Of a stretch of 28,616 nt of DNA, positions 1 through 10,839 are shown piece by piece (positions within the stretch are counted from its first letter, which is position 1; the number at the start of each line of letters is the position of its first letter). A program made the position numbers and the translations under genes. Below the pieces are notes generated by a model that searched no databases, was not told the DNA's origin, and saw only the letters and a program-made list of their open reading frames with translations. This stretch comes from Tritrichomonas musculus. Taxonomy: Eukaryota; Parabasalia; Tritrichomonadida; Tritrichomonadidae. The stretch lies in assembly GCA_039105265.1 (NCBI GenBank), contig JAPFFF010000261.1:1-28616 (forward strand), read 5' to 3'.

Positions 1-8
1 AAACGTTT
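1..8. other. 8-bp palindrome AAACGTTT at the monomer boundary
   Basis: AAACGTTT is self-complementary and recurs at the phase-start of almost every monomer. It contains an AclI site (AACGTT). Fifteen monomers by hand count carry TAACATTT here instead, losing both the CpG and the symmetry; they start at 3145, 3669, 4062, 4324, 7077, 9304, 9828, 10221, 10483, 11793, 16640, 21094, 25548, 26334 and 28430. Whether any protein recognises it is unknown. Confidence 0.8.
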
Positions 9-66
9 CTCACAAGTGAACAGAGTTAAATAAAACACAAATCTCAAACACTTTTGTAAGATAATT

Positions 67-107
67 AAAAACGATTTCGAAATTAAGTAAAATCAGTAAA
101 AATTAAA
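67..107. other. Phased A-tracts, likely intrinsically curved segment
   Basis: In monomer 1, A runs are centred near positions 69, 81, 90-91, 100 and 106, so several lie about 9-12 bases apart, close to one helical turn. The hexamer aattaa also recurs at 63-68, 81-86 and 101-106. Phased A-tracts are known to bend DNA, and curvature is often reported for satellites. The frequent alleles 68t and 101g each shorten one of these tracts, so the families should differ in predicted curvature. This is inferred from sequence only. Confidence 0.55.
74..83. other. 10-bp palindrome ATTTCGAAAT, invariant in the array
   Basis: ATTTCGAAAT is a perfect 10-bp palindrome (shown in monomer 1) with TTCGAA at its core. 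I found no copy in which it is altered, even in monomers with changes just upstream (72) or downstream (87). It is the longest perfect palindrome I see in the unit. It could be a binding site for a dimeric protein or may simply be unchanged because the array is young. It does not match the CENP-B box, because the required CGGG half is absent. Confidence 0.8.
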
Positions 108-131
108 TCGCAATATCAATTATTCTTATTC

Positions 132-262
132 AAACGTTTCTCACAAGTGAACAGAGTTAAATAAAACACAAATCTCAAACACTTTTGTAAGATAATTATA
201 AACGATTTCGAAATTAAGTAAAATCAGTAAAAATTAAAGCTTAATCTCAATTATTCTTATTC
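132..262. repeat. Reference monomer, H-module form (HindIII site)
   Basis: This is a representative of the majority form. The 108-117 module is gcttaatctc, which with the preceding aa makes AAGCTT, a HindIII site, at monomer positions 106-111 (237-242). Site 68 is t rather than a, turning attaaaa into attataa. Aligned to the S form, H lacks the TC before GC and has TT after it, so the two modules differ by two compensating 2-base indels plus one substitution (site 115) and both stay 131 bp. TTCGAA (monomer 76-81) appears in every monomer I read and AACGTT (2-7) in nearly all. HindIII would therefore give a multimer ladder from this array, while cutters at TTCGAA would reduce it to monomers. 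Confidence 0.92.
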
Positions 263-639
263 AAACGTTTCTCACAAGTGAACAGAGTTAAATAAAACAC
301 AAATCTCAAACACTTTTGTAAGATAATTAAAAACGATTTCGAAATTAAGTAAAATCAGTAAAAATTAAATCGCAATATCAATTATTCTTATTCAAACGTT
401 TCTCACAAGTGAACAGAGTTAAATAAAACACAAATCTCAAACACTTTTGTAAGATAATTAAAAACGATTTCGAAATTAAGTAAAATCAGTAAAAATTAAA
501 GCTTAATCTCAATTATTCTTATTCAAACGTTTCTCACAAGTGAACAGAGTTAAATAAAACACAAATCTCAAACACTTTTGTAAGATAATTAAAAACGATT
601 TCGAAATTAAGTAAAATCAATAAAGATTAAATCGCAATA

Positions 640-1173
640 TCAATTATTCTTATTCAAACGTTTCTCACAAGTGAACAGAGTTAAATAAAACACAAATCTC
701 AAACACTTTTGTAAGATAATTATAAACGATTTCGAAATTAAGTAAAATCAGTAAAAATTAAAGCTTAATCTCAGTTATTCTTATTCAAACGTTTCTCACA
801 AATGAACAGAGTTAAATAAAACACAAATCTCAAACACTTTTGTAAGATAATTAAAAACGATTTCGAAATTAAGTAAAATCAGTAAAAATTAAAGCTTAAT
901 CTCAGTTATTCTTATTCAAACGTTTCTCACAAATGAACAGAGTTAAATAAAACACAAATCTCAAACACTTTTGTAAGATAATTATAAACGATTTCGAAAT
1001 TAAGTAAAATCAGTAAAAATTAAAGCTTAATCTCAATTATTCTTATTCAAACGTTTCTCACAAGTGAACAGAGTTAAATAAAACACAAATCTCAAACACT
1101 TTTGTAAGATAATTATAAACGATTTCGAAATTAAGTAAAATCAGTAAAAATTAAAGCTTAATCTCAATTATTC
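640..1173. repeat. Local duplication, copy 1 (6-monomer offset)
   Basis: This 534-base stretch matches 1426-1959 at every base I compared, an offset of 786 bases or six monomers. It covers the gamma-like trio starting at 656, 787 and 918 and most of the monomer at 1049. The match ends on the left at site 115 of the preceding monomer (S here, H in the other copy) and on the right at site 126 (t here, c there). Confidence 0.8.
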
Positions 1174-1425
1174 TTATTCAAACGTTTCTCACAAGTGAAC
1201 AGAGTTAAATAAAACACAAATCTCAAACACTTTTGTAAGATAATTATAAACGATTTCGAAATTAAGTAAAATCAGTAAAAATTAAAGCTTAATCTCAATT
1301 ATTCCTATTCAAACGTTTCTCACAAGTGAACAGAGTTAAATAAAACACAAATCTCAAACACTTTTGTAAGATAATTAAAAACGATTTCGAAATTAAGTAA
1401 AATCAGTAAAAATTAAAGCTTAATC

Positions 1426-1959
1426 TCAATTATTCTTATTCAAACGTTTCTCACAAGTGAACAGAGTTAAATAAAACACAAATCTCAAACACTTTTGTAA
1501 GATAATTATAAACGATTTCGAAATTAAGTAAAATCAGTAAAAATTAAAGCTTAATCTCAGTTATTCTTATTCAAACGTTTCTCACAAATGAACAGAGTTA
1601 AATAAAACACAAATCTCAAACACTTTTGTAAGATAATTAAAAACGATTTCGAAATTAAGTAAAATCAGTAAAAATTAAAGCTTAATCTCAGTTATTCTTA
1701 TTCAAACGTTTCTCACAAATGAACAGAGTTAAATAAAACACAAATCTCAAACACTTTTGTAAGATAATTATAAACGATTTCGAAATTAAGTAAAATCAGT
1801 AAAAATTAAAGCTTAATCTCAATTATTCTTATTCAAACGTTTCTCACAAGTGAACAGAGTTAAATAAAACACAAATCTCAAACACTTTTGTAAGATAATT
1901 ATAAACGATTTCGAAATTAAGTAAAATCAGTAAAAATTAAAGCTTAATCTCAATTATTC
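1426..1959. repeat. Local duplication, copy 2 (6-monomer offset)
   Basis: This is the partner of 640-1173, with monomers at 1442, 1573 and 1704 repeating the same order of alleles (68t with 119g, then 16a 68a 119g, then 16a 68t 119a). The six-monomer spacing is what one unequal crossover or replication slip would leave. It is the clearest higher-order repeat in the left part of the window. Confidence 0.8.
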
Positions 1960-3081
1960 CTATTCAAACGTTTCTCACAAGTGAACAGAGTTAAATAAAA
2001 CACAAATCTCAAACACTTTTGTAAGATAATTAAAAACGATTTCGAAATTAAGTAAAATCAGTAAAAATTAAATCGCAATATCAATTATTCCTATTCAAAC
2101 GTTTCTCACAAGTGAACAGAGTTAAATAAAACACAAATCTCAAACACTTTTGTAAGATAATTATAAACGATTTCGAAATTAAGTAAAATCAGTAAAAATT
2201 AAAGCTTAATCTCAATTATTCTTATTCAAACGTTTCTCACAAGTGAACAGAGTTAAATAAAACACAAATCTCAAACACTTTTGTAAGATAATTATAAACG
2301 ATTTCGAAATTAAGTAAAATCAGTAAAAATTAAAGCTTAATCTCAATTATTCCTATTCAAACGTTTCTCACAAGTGAACAGAGTTAAATAAAACACAAAT
2401 CTCAAACACTTTTGTAAGATAATTAAAAACGATTTCGAAATTAAGTAAAATCAGTAAAAATTAAAGCTTAATCTCAATTATTCTTATTCAAACGTTTCTC
2501 ACAAGTGAACAGAGTTAAATAAAACACAAATCTCAAACACTTTTGTAAGATAATTAAAAACGATTTCGAAATTAAGTAAAATCAATAAAGATTAAATCGC
2601 AATATCAATTATTCTTATTCAAACGTTTCTCACAAGTGAACAGAGTTAAATAAAACACAAATCTCAAACACTTTTGTAAGATAATTATAAACGATTTCGA
2701 AATTAAGTAAAATCAGTAAAAATTAAAGCTTAATCTCAATTATTCCTATTCAAACGTTTCTCACAAGTGAACAGAGTTAAATAAAACACAAATCTCAAAC
2801 ACTTTTGTAAGATAATTATAAACGATTTCGAAATTAAGTAAAATCAGTAAAAATTAAAGCTTAATCTCAATTATTCCTATTCAAACGTTTCTCACAAGTG
2901 AACAGAGTTAAATAAAACACAAATCTCAAACACTTTTGTAAGATAATTATAAACGATTTCGAAATTAAGTAAAATCAGTAAAAATTAAAGCTTAATCTCA
3001 ATTATTCCTATTCAAACGTTTCTCACAAGTGAACAGAGTTAAATAAAACACAAATCTCAAACACTTTTGTAAGATAATTAA

Positions 3082-4680
3082 AAACGATTTCGAAATTAAG
3101 TAAAATCAGTAAAAATTAAAGCTTAATCTCAGTTATTCTTAATCTAACATTTCACACAAGTGAACAGAGTTAAATAAAACACAAATCTCAAACACTTTTG
3201 TAAGATAATTAAAAACGATTTCGAAATTAAGTAAAATCAATAAAGATTAAATCGCAATATCAATTATTCTTATTCAAACGTTTCTCACAAGTGAACAGAG
3301 TTAAATAAAACACAAATCTCAAACACTTTTGTAAGATAATTAAAAACGATTTCGAAATTAAGTAAAATCAATAAAGATTAAATCGCAATATCAATTATTC
3401 TTATTCAAACGTTTCTCACAAGTGAACAGAGTTAAATAAAACACAAATCTCAAACACTTTTGTAAGATAATTATAAACGATTTCGAAATTAAGTAAAATC
3501 AGTAAAAATTAAAGCTTAATCTCAATTATTCCTATTCAAACGTTTCTCACAAGTGAACAGAGTTAAATAAAACACAAATCTCAAACACTTTTGTAAGATA
3601 ATTAAAAACGATTTCGAAATTAAGTAAAATCAGTAAAAATTAAAGCTTAATCTCAGTTATTCTTAATCTAACATTTCACACAAGTGAACAGAGTTAAATA
3701 AAACACAAATCTCAAACACTTTTGTAAGATAATTAAAAACGATTTCGAAATTAAGTAAAATCAATAAAGATTAAATCGCAATATCAATTATTCTTATTCA
3801 AACGTTTCTCACAAGTGAACAGAGTTAAATAAAACACAAATCTCAAACACTTTTGTAAGATAAATGAAAAAGATTTCGAAATTAAGTAAAATCAGTAAAA
3901 ATTAAAGCTTAATCTCAGTTATTCTTATTCAAACGTTTCTCACAAATGAACAGAGTTAAATAAAACACAAATCTCAAACACTTTTGTAAGATAATTATAA
4001 ACGATTTCGAAATTAAGTAAAATCAGTAAAAATTAAAGCTTAATCTCAGTTATTCTTATTCTAACATTTCTCACAAATGAACAGAGTTAAATAAAACACA
4101 AATCTCAAACACTTTTGTAAGATAATTAAAAACGATTTCGAAATTAAGTAAAATCAGTAAAAATTAAAGCTTAATCTCAATTATTCCTATTCAAACGTTT
4201 CTCACAAGTGAACAGAGTTAAATAAAACACAAATCTCAAACACTTTTGTAAGATAATTAAAAACGATTTCGAAATTAAGTAAAATCAGTAAAAATTAAAG
4301 CTTAATCTCAATTATTCTTAATCTAACATTTCTCACAAATGAACAGAGTTAAATAAAACACAAATCTCAAACACTTTTGTAAGATAATTATAAACGATTT
4401 CGAAATTAAGTAAAATCAGTAAAAATTAAAGCTTAATCTCAGTTATTCTTATTCAAACGTTTCTCACAAATGAACAGAGTTAAATAAAACACAAATCTCA
4501 AACACTTTTGTAAGATAATTATAAACGATTTCGAAATTAAGTAAAATCAATAAAAATTAAAGCTTAATCTCAGTTATTCTTATTCAAACGTTTCTCACAA
4601 ATGAACAGAGTTAAATAAAACACAAATCTCAAACACTTTTGTAAGATAATTAAAAACGATTTCGAAATTAAGTAAAATCA
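3082..4680. repeat. Rare-variant block, copy 1 (1,599 bp duplicated segment)
   Basis: This segment of about 12 monomers matches 9241-10839 base for base as far as I can read, an offset of 6,159 bases (47 monomers plus the 2-base insertion). It carries the rarest alleles in the array in a fixed order: two TTAATC/TAACATTTCAC junctions (3145 and 3669, four monomers apart), the triple-change monomer at 3800, and TAACATTTCTC starts at 4062 and 4324. The match breaks on the left at 3081 (site 68) and on the right at 4681 (site 96). Looser similarity continues to about 5371. Confidence 0.87.
3800..3930. repeat. Triple-change monomer (three linked substitutions at 65, 67, 72)
   Basis: Here gataattaaaaacg is replaced by gataaatgaaaaag, that is 65 t to a, 67 a to g and 72 c to a, with no length change. 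Only two other monomers carry the trio (9959-10089 and 25679-25809). All three lie one monomer after a TAACATTTCAC start and one before a 16a 68t monomer, so they descend from one founder copied with its neighbours. The change at 72 removes a CpG. Confidence 0.88.
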
Positions 4681-4716
4681 GTAAAGATTAAAGCTTAATC
4701 TCAATTATTCTTATTC

Positions 4717-5371
4717 AAACGTTTCTCACAAGTGAACAGAGTTAAATAAAACACAAATCTCAAACACTTTTGTAAGATAATTATAAACGATTTCGAAATT
4801 AAGTAAAATCAATAAAAATTAAAGCTTAATCTCAGTTATTCTTATTCAAACGTTTCTCACAAGTGAACAGAGTTAAATAAAACACAAATCTCAAACACTT
4901 TTGTAAGATAATTAAAAACGATTTCGAAATTAAGTAAAATCAATAAAAATTAAAGCTTAATCTCAGTTATTCTTATTCAAACGTTTCTCACAAATGAACA
5001 GAGTTAAATAAAACACAAATCTCAAACACTTTTGTAAGATAATTATAAACGATTTCGAAATTAAGTAAAATCAATAAAAATTAAAGCTTAATCTCAGTTA
5101 TTCTTATTCAAACGTTTCTCACAAATGAACAGAGTTAAATAAAACACAAATCTCAAACACTTTTGTAAGATAATTATAAACGATTTCGAAATTAAGTAAA
5201 ATCAATAAAAATTAAAGCTTAATCTCAGTTATTCTTATTCAAACGTTTCTCACAAGTGAACAGAGTTAAATAAAACACAAATCTCAAACACTTTTGTAAG
5301 ATAATTAAAAACGATTTCGAAATTAAGTAAAATCAATAAAAATTAAATCGCAATATCAATTATTCTTATTC
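4717..5371. repeat. Gamma-rich stretch with 96a/101a alleles
   Basis: The five monomers starting at 4717, 4848, 4979, 5110 and 5241 all have the 96a 101a combination (caataaaaatt), rare elsewhere except near 22404-24237. The first four also have the H module and 119g. The fifth (5241) joins 96a 101a to an S module, the only such pairing I saw, so an exchange between families probably lies between sites 101 and 108 there. Confidence 0.8.
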
Positions 5372-6157
5372 AAACGTTTCTCACAAGTGAACAGAGTTAA
5401 ATAAAACACAAATCTCAAACACTTTTGTAAGATAATTAAAAACGATTTCGAAATTAAGTAAAATCAGTAAAGATTAAATCGCAATATCAATTATTCTTAT
5501 TCAAACGTTTCTCACAAGTGAACAGAGTTAAATAAAACACAAATCTCAAACACTTTTGTAAGATAATTATAAACGATTTCGAAATTAAGTAAAATCAGTA
5601 AAAATTAAATCGCAATATCAATTATTCTTATTCAAACGTTTCTCACAAGTGAACAGAGTTAAATAAAACACAAATCTCAAACACTTTTGTAAGATAATTA
5701 TAAACGATTTCGAAATTAAGTAAAATCAGTAAAAATTAAAGCTTAATCTCAATTATTCTTATTCAAACGTTTCTCACAAGTGAACAGAGTTAAATAAAAC
5801 ACAAATCTCAAACACTTTTGTAAGATAATTATAAACGATTTCGAAATTAAGTAAAATCAGTAAAAATTAAAGCTTAATCTCAATTATTCTTATTCAAACG
5901 TTTCTCACAAGTGAACAGAGTTAAATAAAACACAAATCTCAAACACTTTTGTAAGATAATTAAAAACGATTTCGAAATTAAGTAAAATCAGTAAAAATTA
6001 AAGCTTAATCTCAATTATTCTTATTCAAACGTTTCTCACAAGTGAACAGAGTTAAATAAAACACAAATCTCAAACACTTTTGTAAGATAATTAAAAACGA
6101 TTTCGAAATTAAGTAAAATCAGTAAAAATTAAAGCTTAATCTCAATTATTCTTATTC

Positions 6158-6290
6158 AAACGTTTCTCACAAGTGAACAGAGTTAAATAAAACACAAATC
6201 TCAAACACTTTTGTAAGATAATTATAAACGATTTCGAAATTAAGTAAAATCAGTAAAAATTAAATCGCTTAATATCAATTATTCTTATTC
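6158..6290. repeat. 133-bp composite monomer carrying both S and H insert bases
   Basis: This is the only monomer that is not 131 bp. Its switch region reads taaatcgcttaatatc. It has the TC of the S module and the TT of the H module (extra bases at 6269-6270), plus the S-type a near the end. It therefore equals neither parent module but contains the indel state of both. It is either a recombinant or gene-conversion product between S and H, or a relic of an ancestral 133-bp unit from which S lost TT and H lost TC. It shifts the phase of everything downstream by 2 bases. It sits in an otherwise ordinary alpha stretch (68t, 96g, 101a, 119a, 126t). Confidence 0.93.
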
Positions 6291-9240
6291 AAACGTTTCT
6301 CACAAGTGAACAGAGTTAAATAAAACACAAATCTCAAACACTTTTGTAAGATAATTATAAACGATTTCGAAATTAAGTAAAATCAGTAAAAATTAAAGCT
6401 TAATCTCAATTATTCTTATTCAAACGTTTCTCACAAGTGAACAGAGTTAAATAAAACACAAATCTCAAACACTTTTGTAAGATAATTAAAAACGATTTCG
6501 AAATTAAGTAAAATCAATAAAGATTAAATCGCAATATCAATTATTCTTATTCAAACGTTTCTCACAAGTGAACAGAGTTAAATAAAACACAAATCTCAAA
6601 CACTTTTGTAAGATAATTATAAACGATTTCGAAATTAAGTAAAATCAGTAAAAATTAAAGCTTAATCTCAATTATTCTTATTCAAACGTTTCTCACAAGT
6701 GAACAGAGTTAAATAAAACACAAATCTCAAACACTTTTGTAAGATAATTAAAAACGATTTCGAAATTAAGTAAAATCAGTAAAAATTAAAGCTTAATCTC
6801 AATTATTCTTATTCAAACGTTTCTCACAAGTGAACAGAGTTAAATAAAACACAAATCTCAAACACTTTTGTAAGATAATTATAAACGATTTCGAAATTAA
6901 GTAAAATCAGTAAAAATTAAAGCTTAATCTCAATTATTCCTATTCAAACGTTTCTCACAAGTGAACAGAGTTAAATAAAACACAAATCTCAAACACTTTT
7001 GTAAGATAATTAAAAACGATTTCGAAATTAAGTAAAATCAGTAAAAATTAAAGCTTAATCTCAGTTATTCTTATTCTAACATTTCTCACAAGTGAACAGA
7101 GTTAAATAAAACACAAATCTCAAACACTTTTGTAAGATAATTATAAACGATTTCGAAATTAAGTAAAATCAGTAAAAATTAAAGCTTAATCTCAATTATT
7201 CTTATTCAAACGTTTCTCACAAGTGAACAGAGTTAAATAAAACACAAATCTCAAACACTTTTGTAAGATAATTATAAACGATTTCGAAATTAAGTAAAAT
7301 CAGTAAAAATTAAAGCTTAATCTCAGTTATTCTTATTCAAACGTTTCTCACAAATGAACAGAGTTAAATAAAACACAAATCTCAAACACTTTTGTAAGAT
7401 AATTATAAACGATTTCGAAATTAAGTAAAATCAGTAAAAATTAAAGCTTAATCTCAATTATTCCTATTCAAACGTTTCTCACAAGTGAACAGAGTTAAAT
7501 AAAACACAAATCTCAAACACTTTTGTAAGATAATTATAAACGATTTCGAAATTAAGTAAAATCAGTAAAAATTAAAGCTTAATCTCAATTATTCTTATTC
7601 AAACGTTTCTCACAAGTGAACAGAGTTAAATAAAACACAAATCTCAAACACTTTTGTAAGATAATTATAAACGATTTCGAAATTAAGTAAAATCAGTAAA
7701 AATTAAAGCTTAATCTCAATTATTCCTATTCAAACGTTTCTCACAAGTGAACAGAGTTAAATAAAACACAAATCTCAAACACTTTTGTAAGATAATTAAA
7801 AACGATTTCGAAATTAAGTAAAATCAGTAAAAATTAAAGCTTAATCTCAGTTATTCTTATTCAAACGTTTCTCACAAATGAACAGAGTTAAATAAAACAC
7901 AAATCTCAAACACTTTTGTAAGATAATTATAAACGATTTCGAAATTAAGTAAAATCAGTAAAAATTAAAGCTTAATCTCAATTATTCTTATTCAAACGTT
8001 TCTCACAAGTGAACAGAGTTAAATAAAACACAAATCTCAAACACTTTTGTAAGATAATTAAAAACGATTTCGAAATTAAGTAAAATCAGTAAAAATTAAA
8101 GCTTAATCTCAATTATTCTTATTCAAACGTTTCTCACAAATGAACAGAGTTAAATAAAACACAAATCTCAAACACTTTTGTAAGATAATTAAAAACGATT
8201 TCGAAATTAAGTAAAATCAATAAAGATTAAATCGCAATATCAATTATTCTTATTCAAACGTTTCTCACAAGTGAACAGAGTTAAATAAAACACAAATCTC
8301 AAACACTTTTGTAAGATAATTAAAAACGATTTCGAAATTAAGTAAAATCAGTAAAAATTAAATCGCAATATCAATTATTCCTATTCAAACGTTTCTCACA
8401 AGTGAACAGAGTTAAATAAAACACAAATCTCAAACACTTTTGTAAGATAATTATAAACGATTTCGAAATTAAGTAAAATCAGTAAAAATTAAAGCTTAAT
8501 CTCAATTATTCCTATTCAAACGTTTCTCACAAGTGAACAGAGTTAAATAAAACACAAATCTCAAACACTTTTGTAAGATAATTAAAAACGATTTCGAAAT
8601 TAAGTAAAATCAATAAAGATTAAATCGCAATATCAATTATTCTTATTCAAACGTTTCTCACAAGTGAACAGAGTTAAATAAAACATAAATCTCAAACACT
8701 TTTGTAAGATAATTATAAACGATTTCGAAATTAAGTAAAATCAGTAAAAATTAAAGCTTAATCTCAATTATTCCTATTCAAACGTTTCTCACAAGTGAAC
8801 AGAGTTAAATAAAACACAAATCTCAAACACTTTTGTAAGATAATTATAAACGATTTCGAAATTAAGTAAAATCAGTAAAAATTAAATCGCAATATCAATT
8901 ATTCCTATTCAAACGTTTCTCACAAGTGAACAGAGTTAAATAAAACACAAATCTCAAACACTTTTGTAAGATAATTATAAACGATTTCGAAATTAAGTAA
9001 AATCAGTAAAAATTAAAGCTTAATCTCAATTATTCCTATTCAAACGTTTCTCACAAGTGAACAGAGTTAAATAAAACACAAATCTCAAACACTTTTGTAA
9101 GATAATTATAAACGATTTCGAAATTAAGTAAAATCAGTAAAAATTAAAGCTTAATCTCAATTATTCTTATTCAAACGTTTCTCACAAATGAACAGAGTTA
9201 AATAAAACACAAATCTCAAACACTTTTGTAAGATAATTAT

Positions 9241-10839
9241 AAACGATTTCGAAATTAAGTAAAATCAGTAAAAATTAAAGCTTAATCTCAGTTATTCTTA
9301 ATCTAACATTTCACACAAGTGAACAGAGTTAAATAAAACACAAATCTCAAACACTTTTGTAAGATAATTAAAAACGATTTCGAAATTAAGTAAAATCAAT
9401 AAAGATTAAATCGCAATATCAATTATTCTTATTCAAACGTTTCTCACAAGTGAACAGAGTTAAATAAAACACAAATCTCAAACACTTTTGTAAGATAATT
9501 AAAAACGATTTCGAAATTAAGTAAAATCAATAAAGATTAAATCGCAATATCAATTATTCTTATTCAAACGTTTCTCACAAGTGAACAGAGTTAAATAAAA
9601 CACAAATCTCAAACACTTTTGTAAGATAATTATAAACGATTTCGAAATTAAGTAAAATCAGTAAAAATTAAAGCTTAATCTCAATTATTCCTATTCAAAC
9701 GTTTCTCACAAGTGAACAGAGTTAAATAAAACACAAATCTCAAACACTTTTGTAAGATAATTAAAAACGATTTCGAAATTAAGTAAAATCAGTAAAAATT
9801 AAAGCTTAATCTCAGTTATTCTTAATCTAACATTTCACACAAGTGAACAGAGTTAAATAAAACACAAATCTCAAACACTTTTGTAAGATAATTAAAAACG
9901 ATTTCGAAATTAAGTAAAATCAATAAAGATTAAATCGCAATATCAATTATTCTTATTCAAACGTTTCTCACAAGTGAACAGAGTTAAATAAAACACAAAT
10001 CTCAAACACTTTTGTAAGATAAATGAAAAAGATTTCGAAATTAAGTAAAATCAGTAAAAATTAAAGCTTAATCTCAGTTATTCTTATTCAAACGTTTCTC
10101 ACAAATGAACAGAGTTAAATAAAACACAAATCTCAAACACTTTTGTAAGATAATTATAAACGATTTCGAAATTAAGTAAAATCAGTAAAAATTAAAGCTT
10201 AATCTCAGTTATTCTTATTCTAACATTTCTCACAAATGAACAGAGTTAAATAAAACACAAATCTCAAACACTTTTGTAAGATAATTAAAAACGATTTCGA
10301 AATTAAGTAAAATCAGTAAAAATTAAAGCTTAATCTCAATTATTCCTATTCAAACGTTTCTCACAAGTGAACAGAGTTAAATAAAACACAAATCTCAAAC
10401 ACTTTTGTAAGATAATTAAAAACGATTTCGAAATTAAGTAAAATCAGTAAAAATTAAAGCTTAATCTCAATTATTCTTAATCTAACATTTCTCACAAATG
10501 AACAGAGTTAAATAAAACACAAATCTCAAACACTTTTGTAAGATAATTATAAACGATTTCGAAATTAAGTAAAATCAGTAAAAATTAAAGCTTAATCTCA
10601 GTTATTCTTATTCAAACGTTTCTCACAAATGAACAGAGTTAAATAAAACACAAATCTCAAACACTTTTGTAAGATAATTATAAACGATTTCGAAATTAAG
10701 TAAAATCAATAAAAATTAAAGCTTAATCTCAGTTATTCTTATTCAAACGTTTCTCACAAATGAACAGAGTTAAATAAAACACAAATCTCAAACACTTTTG
10801 TAAGATAATTAAAAACGATTTCGAAATTAAGTAAAATCA
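9241..10839. repeat. Rare-variant block, copy 2
   Basis: This is the partner of 3082-4680. The same marker order is present: TAACATTTCAC starts at 9304 and 9828, the triple-change monomer at 9959, and TAACATTTCTC starts at 10221 and 10483. Shared private markers over twelve monomers cannot be explained by independent mutation, so this is a segmental copy. It runs almost directly into the larger higher-order unit at 10761, the overlap being part of the monomer at 10745. Confidence 0.87.

Larger units (their letters stand above)
1..131. repeat. Reference monomer, S-module form (no HindIII site)
   Basis: This first monomer sets the coordinates used in other entries. It starts with the palindrome AAACGTTT (1-8), then an imperfect dyad TCACAAGTGA (10-19), an almost invariant core (17-64), a 10-bp palindrome ATTTCGAAAT (74-83), A-tract-rich DNA (67-107) and the switch module at 108-117, here tcgcaatatc (S). 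By hand count about 64 of 218 monomers carry S, about 151 carry H, two carry gcgcaatatc and one carries a composite. Most S monomers also have 96a and 101g (beta family). This one has 96g and 101a, so it is an S module on an otherwise alpha-like backbone, suggesting exchange between families upstream of site 108. Confidence 0.93.

Noticed and set aside
1-8. True array boundary because the window starts exactly on a monomer phase
   Set aside because: The phase is my choice of start point, and no flanking unique sequence is shown on either side.
10-19. Hairpin or E-box function for TCACAAGTGA
   Set aside because: The stem is only 4 bp, 16a and 10a alleles break it freely, and a CANNTG match is expected by chance.
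29-34. AATAAA polyadenylation signal in each monomer (and a second made by 96a)
   Set aside because: The hexamer is expected by chance in A-rich DNA and there is no gene for it to serve.
76-92. CENP-B box from the TTCG motif
   Set aside because: The TTCG half is present, but the following A and the CGGG half of the consensus are missing.
197-202. TATAAA box created by 68t
   Set aside because: It is a common hexamer in this base composition with no start-site context or transcript evidence.
3132-3160. Array interruption or foreign insertion at the TTAATC/TAACATTTCAC junctions
   Set aside because: Length and phase are unchanged; these are four substitutions in an ordinary monomer junction and recur at 3669, 9304, 9828 and 25548.
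3082-10839. Identical distant segments as the two LTRs of a retroelement
   Set aside because: The matching segments are made of the satellite itself, as is everything between them; no internal region, primer site or target duplication is visible.
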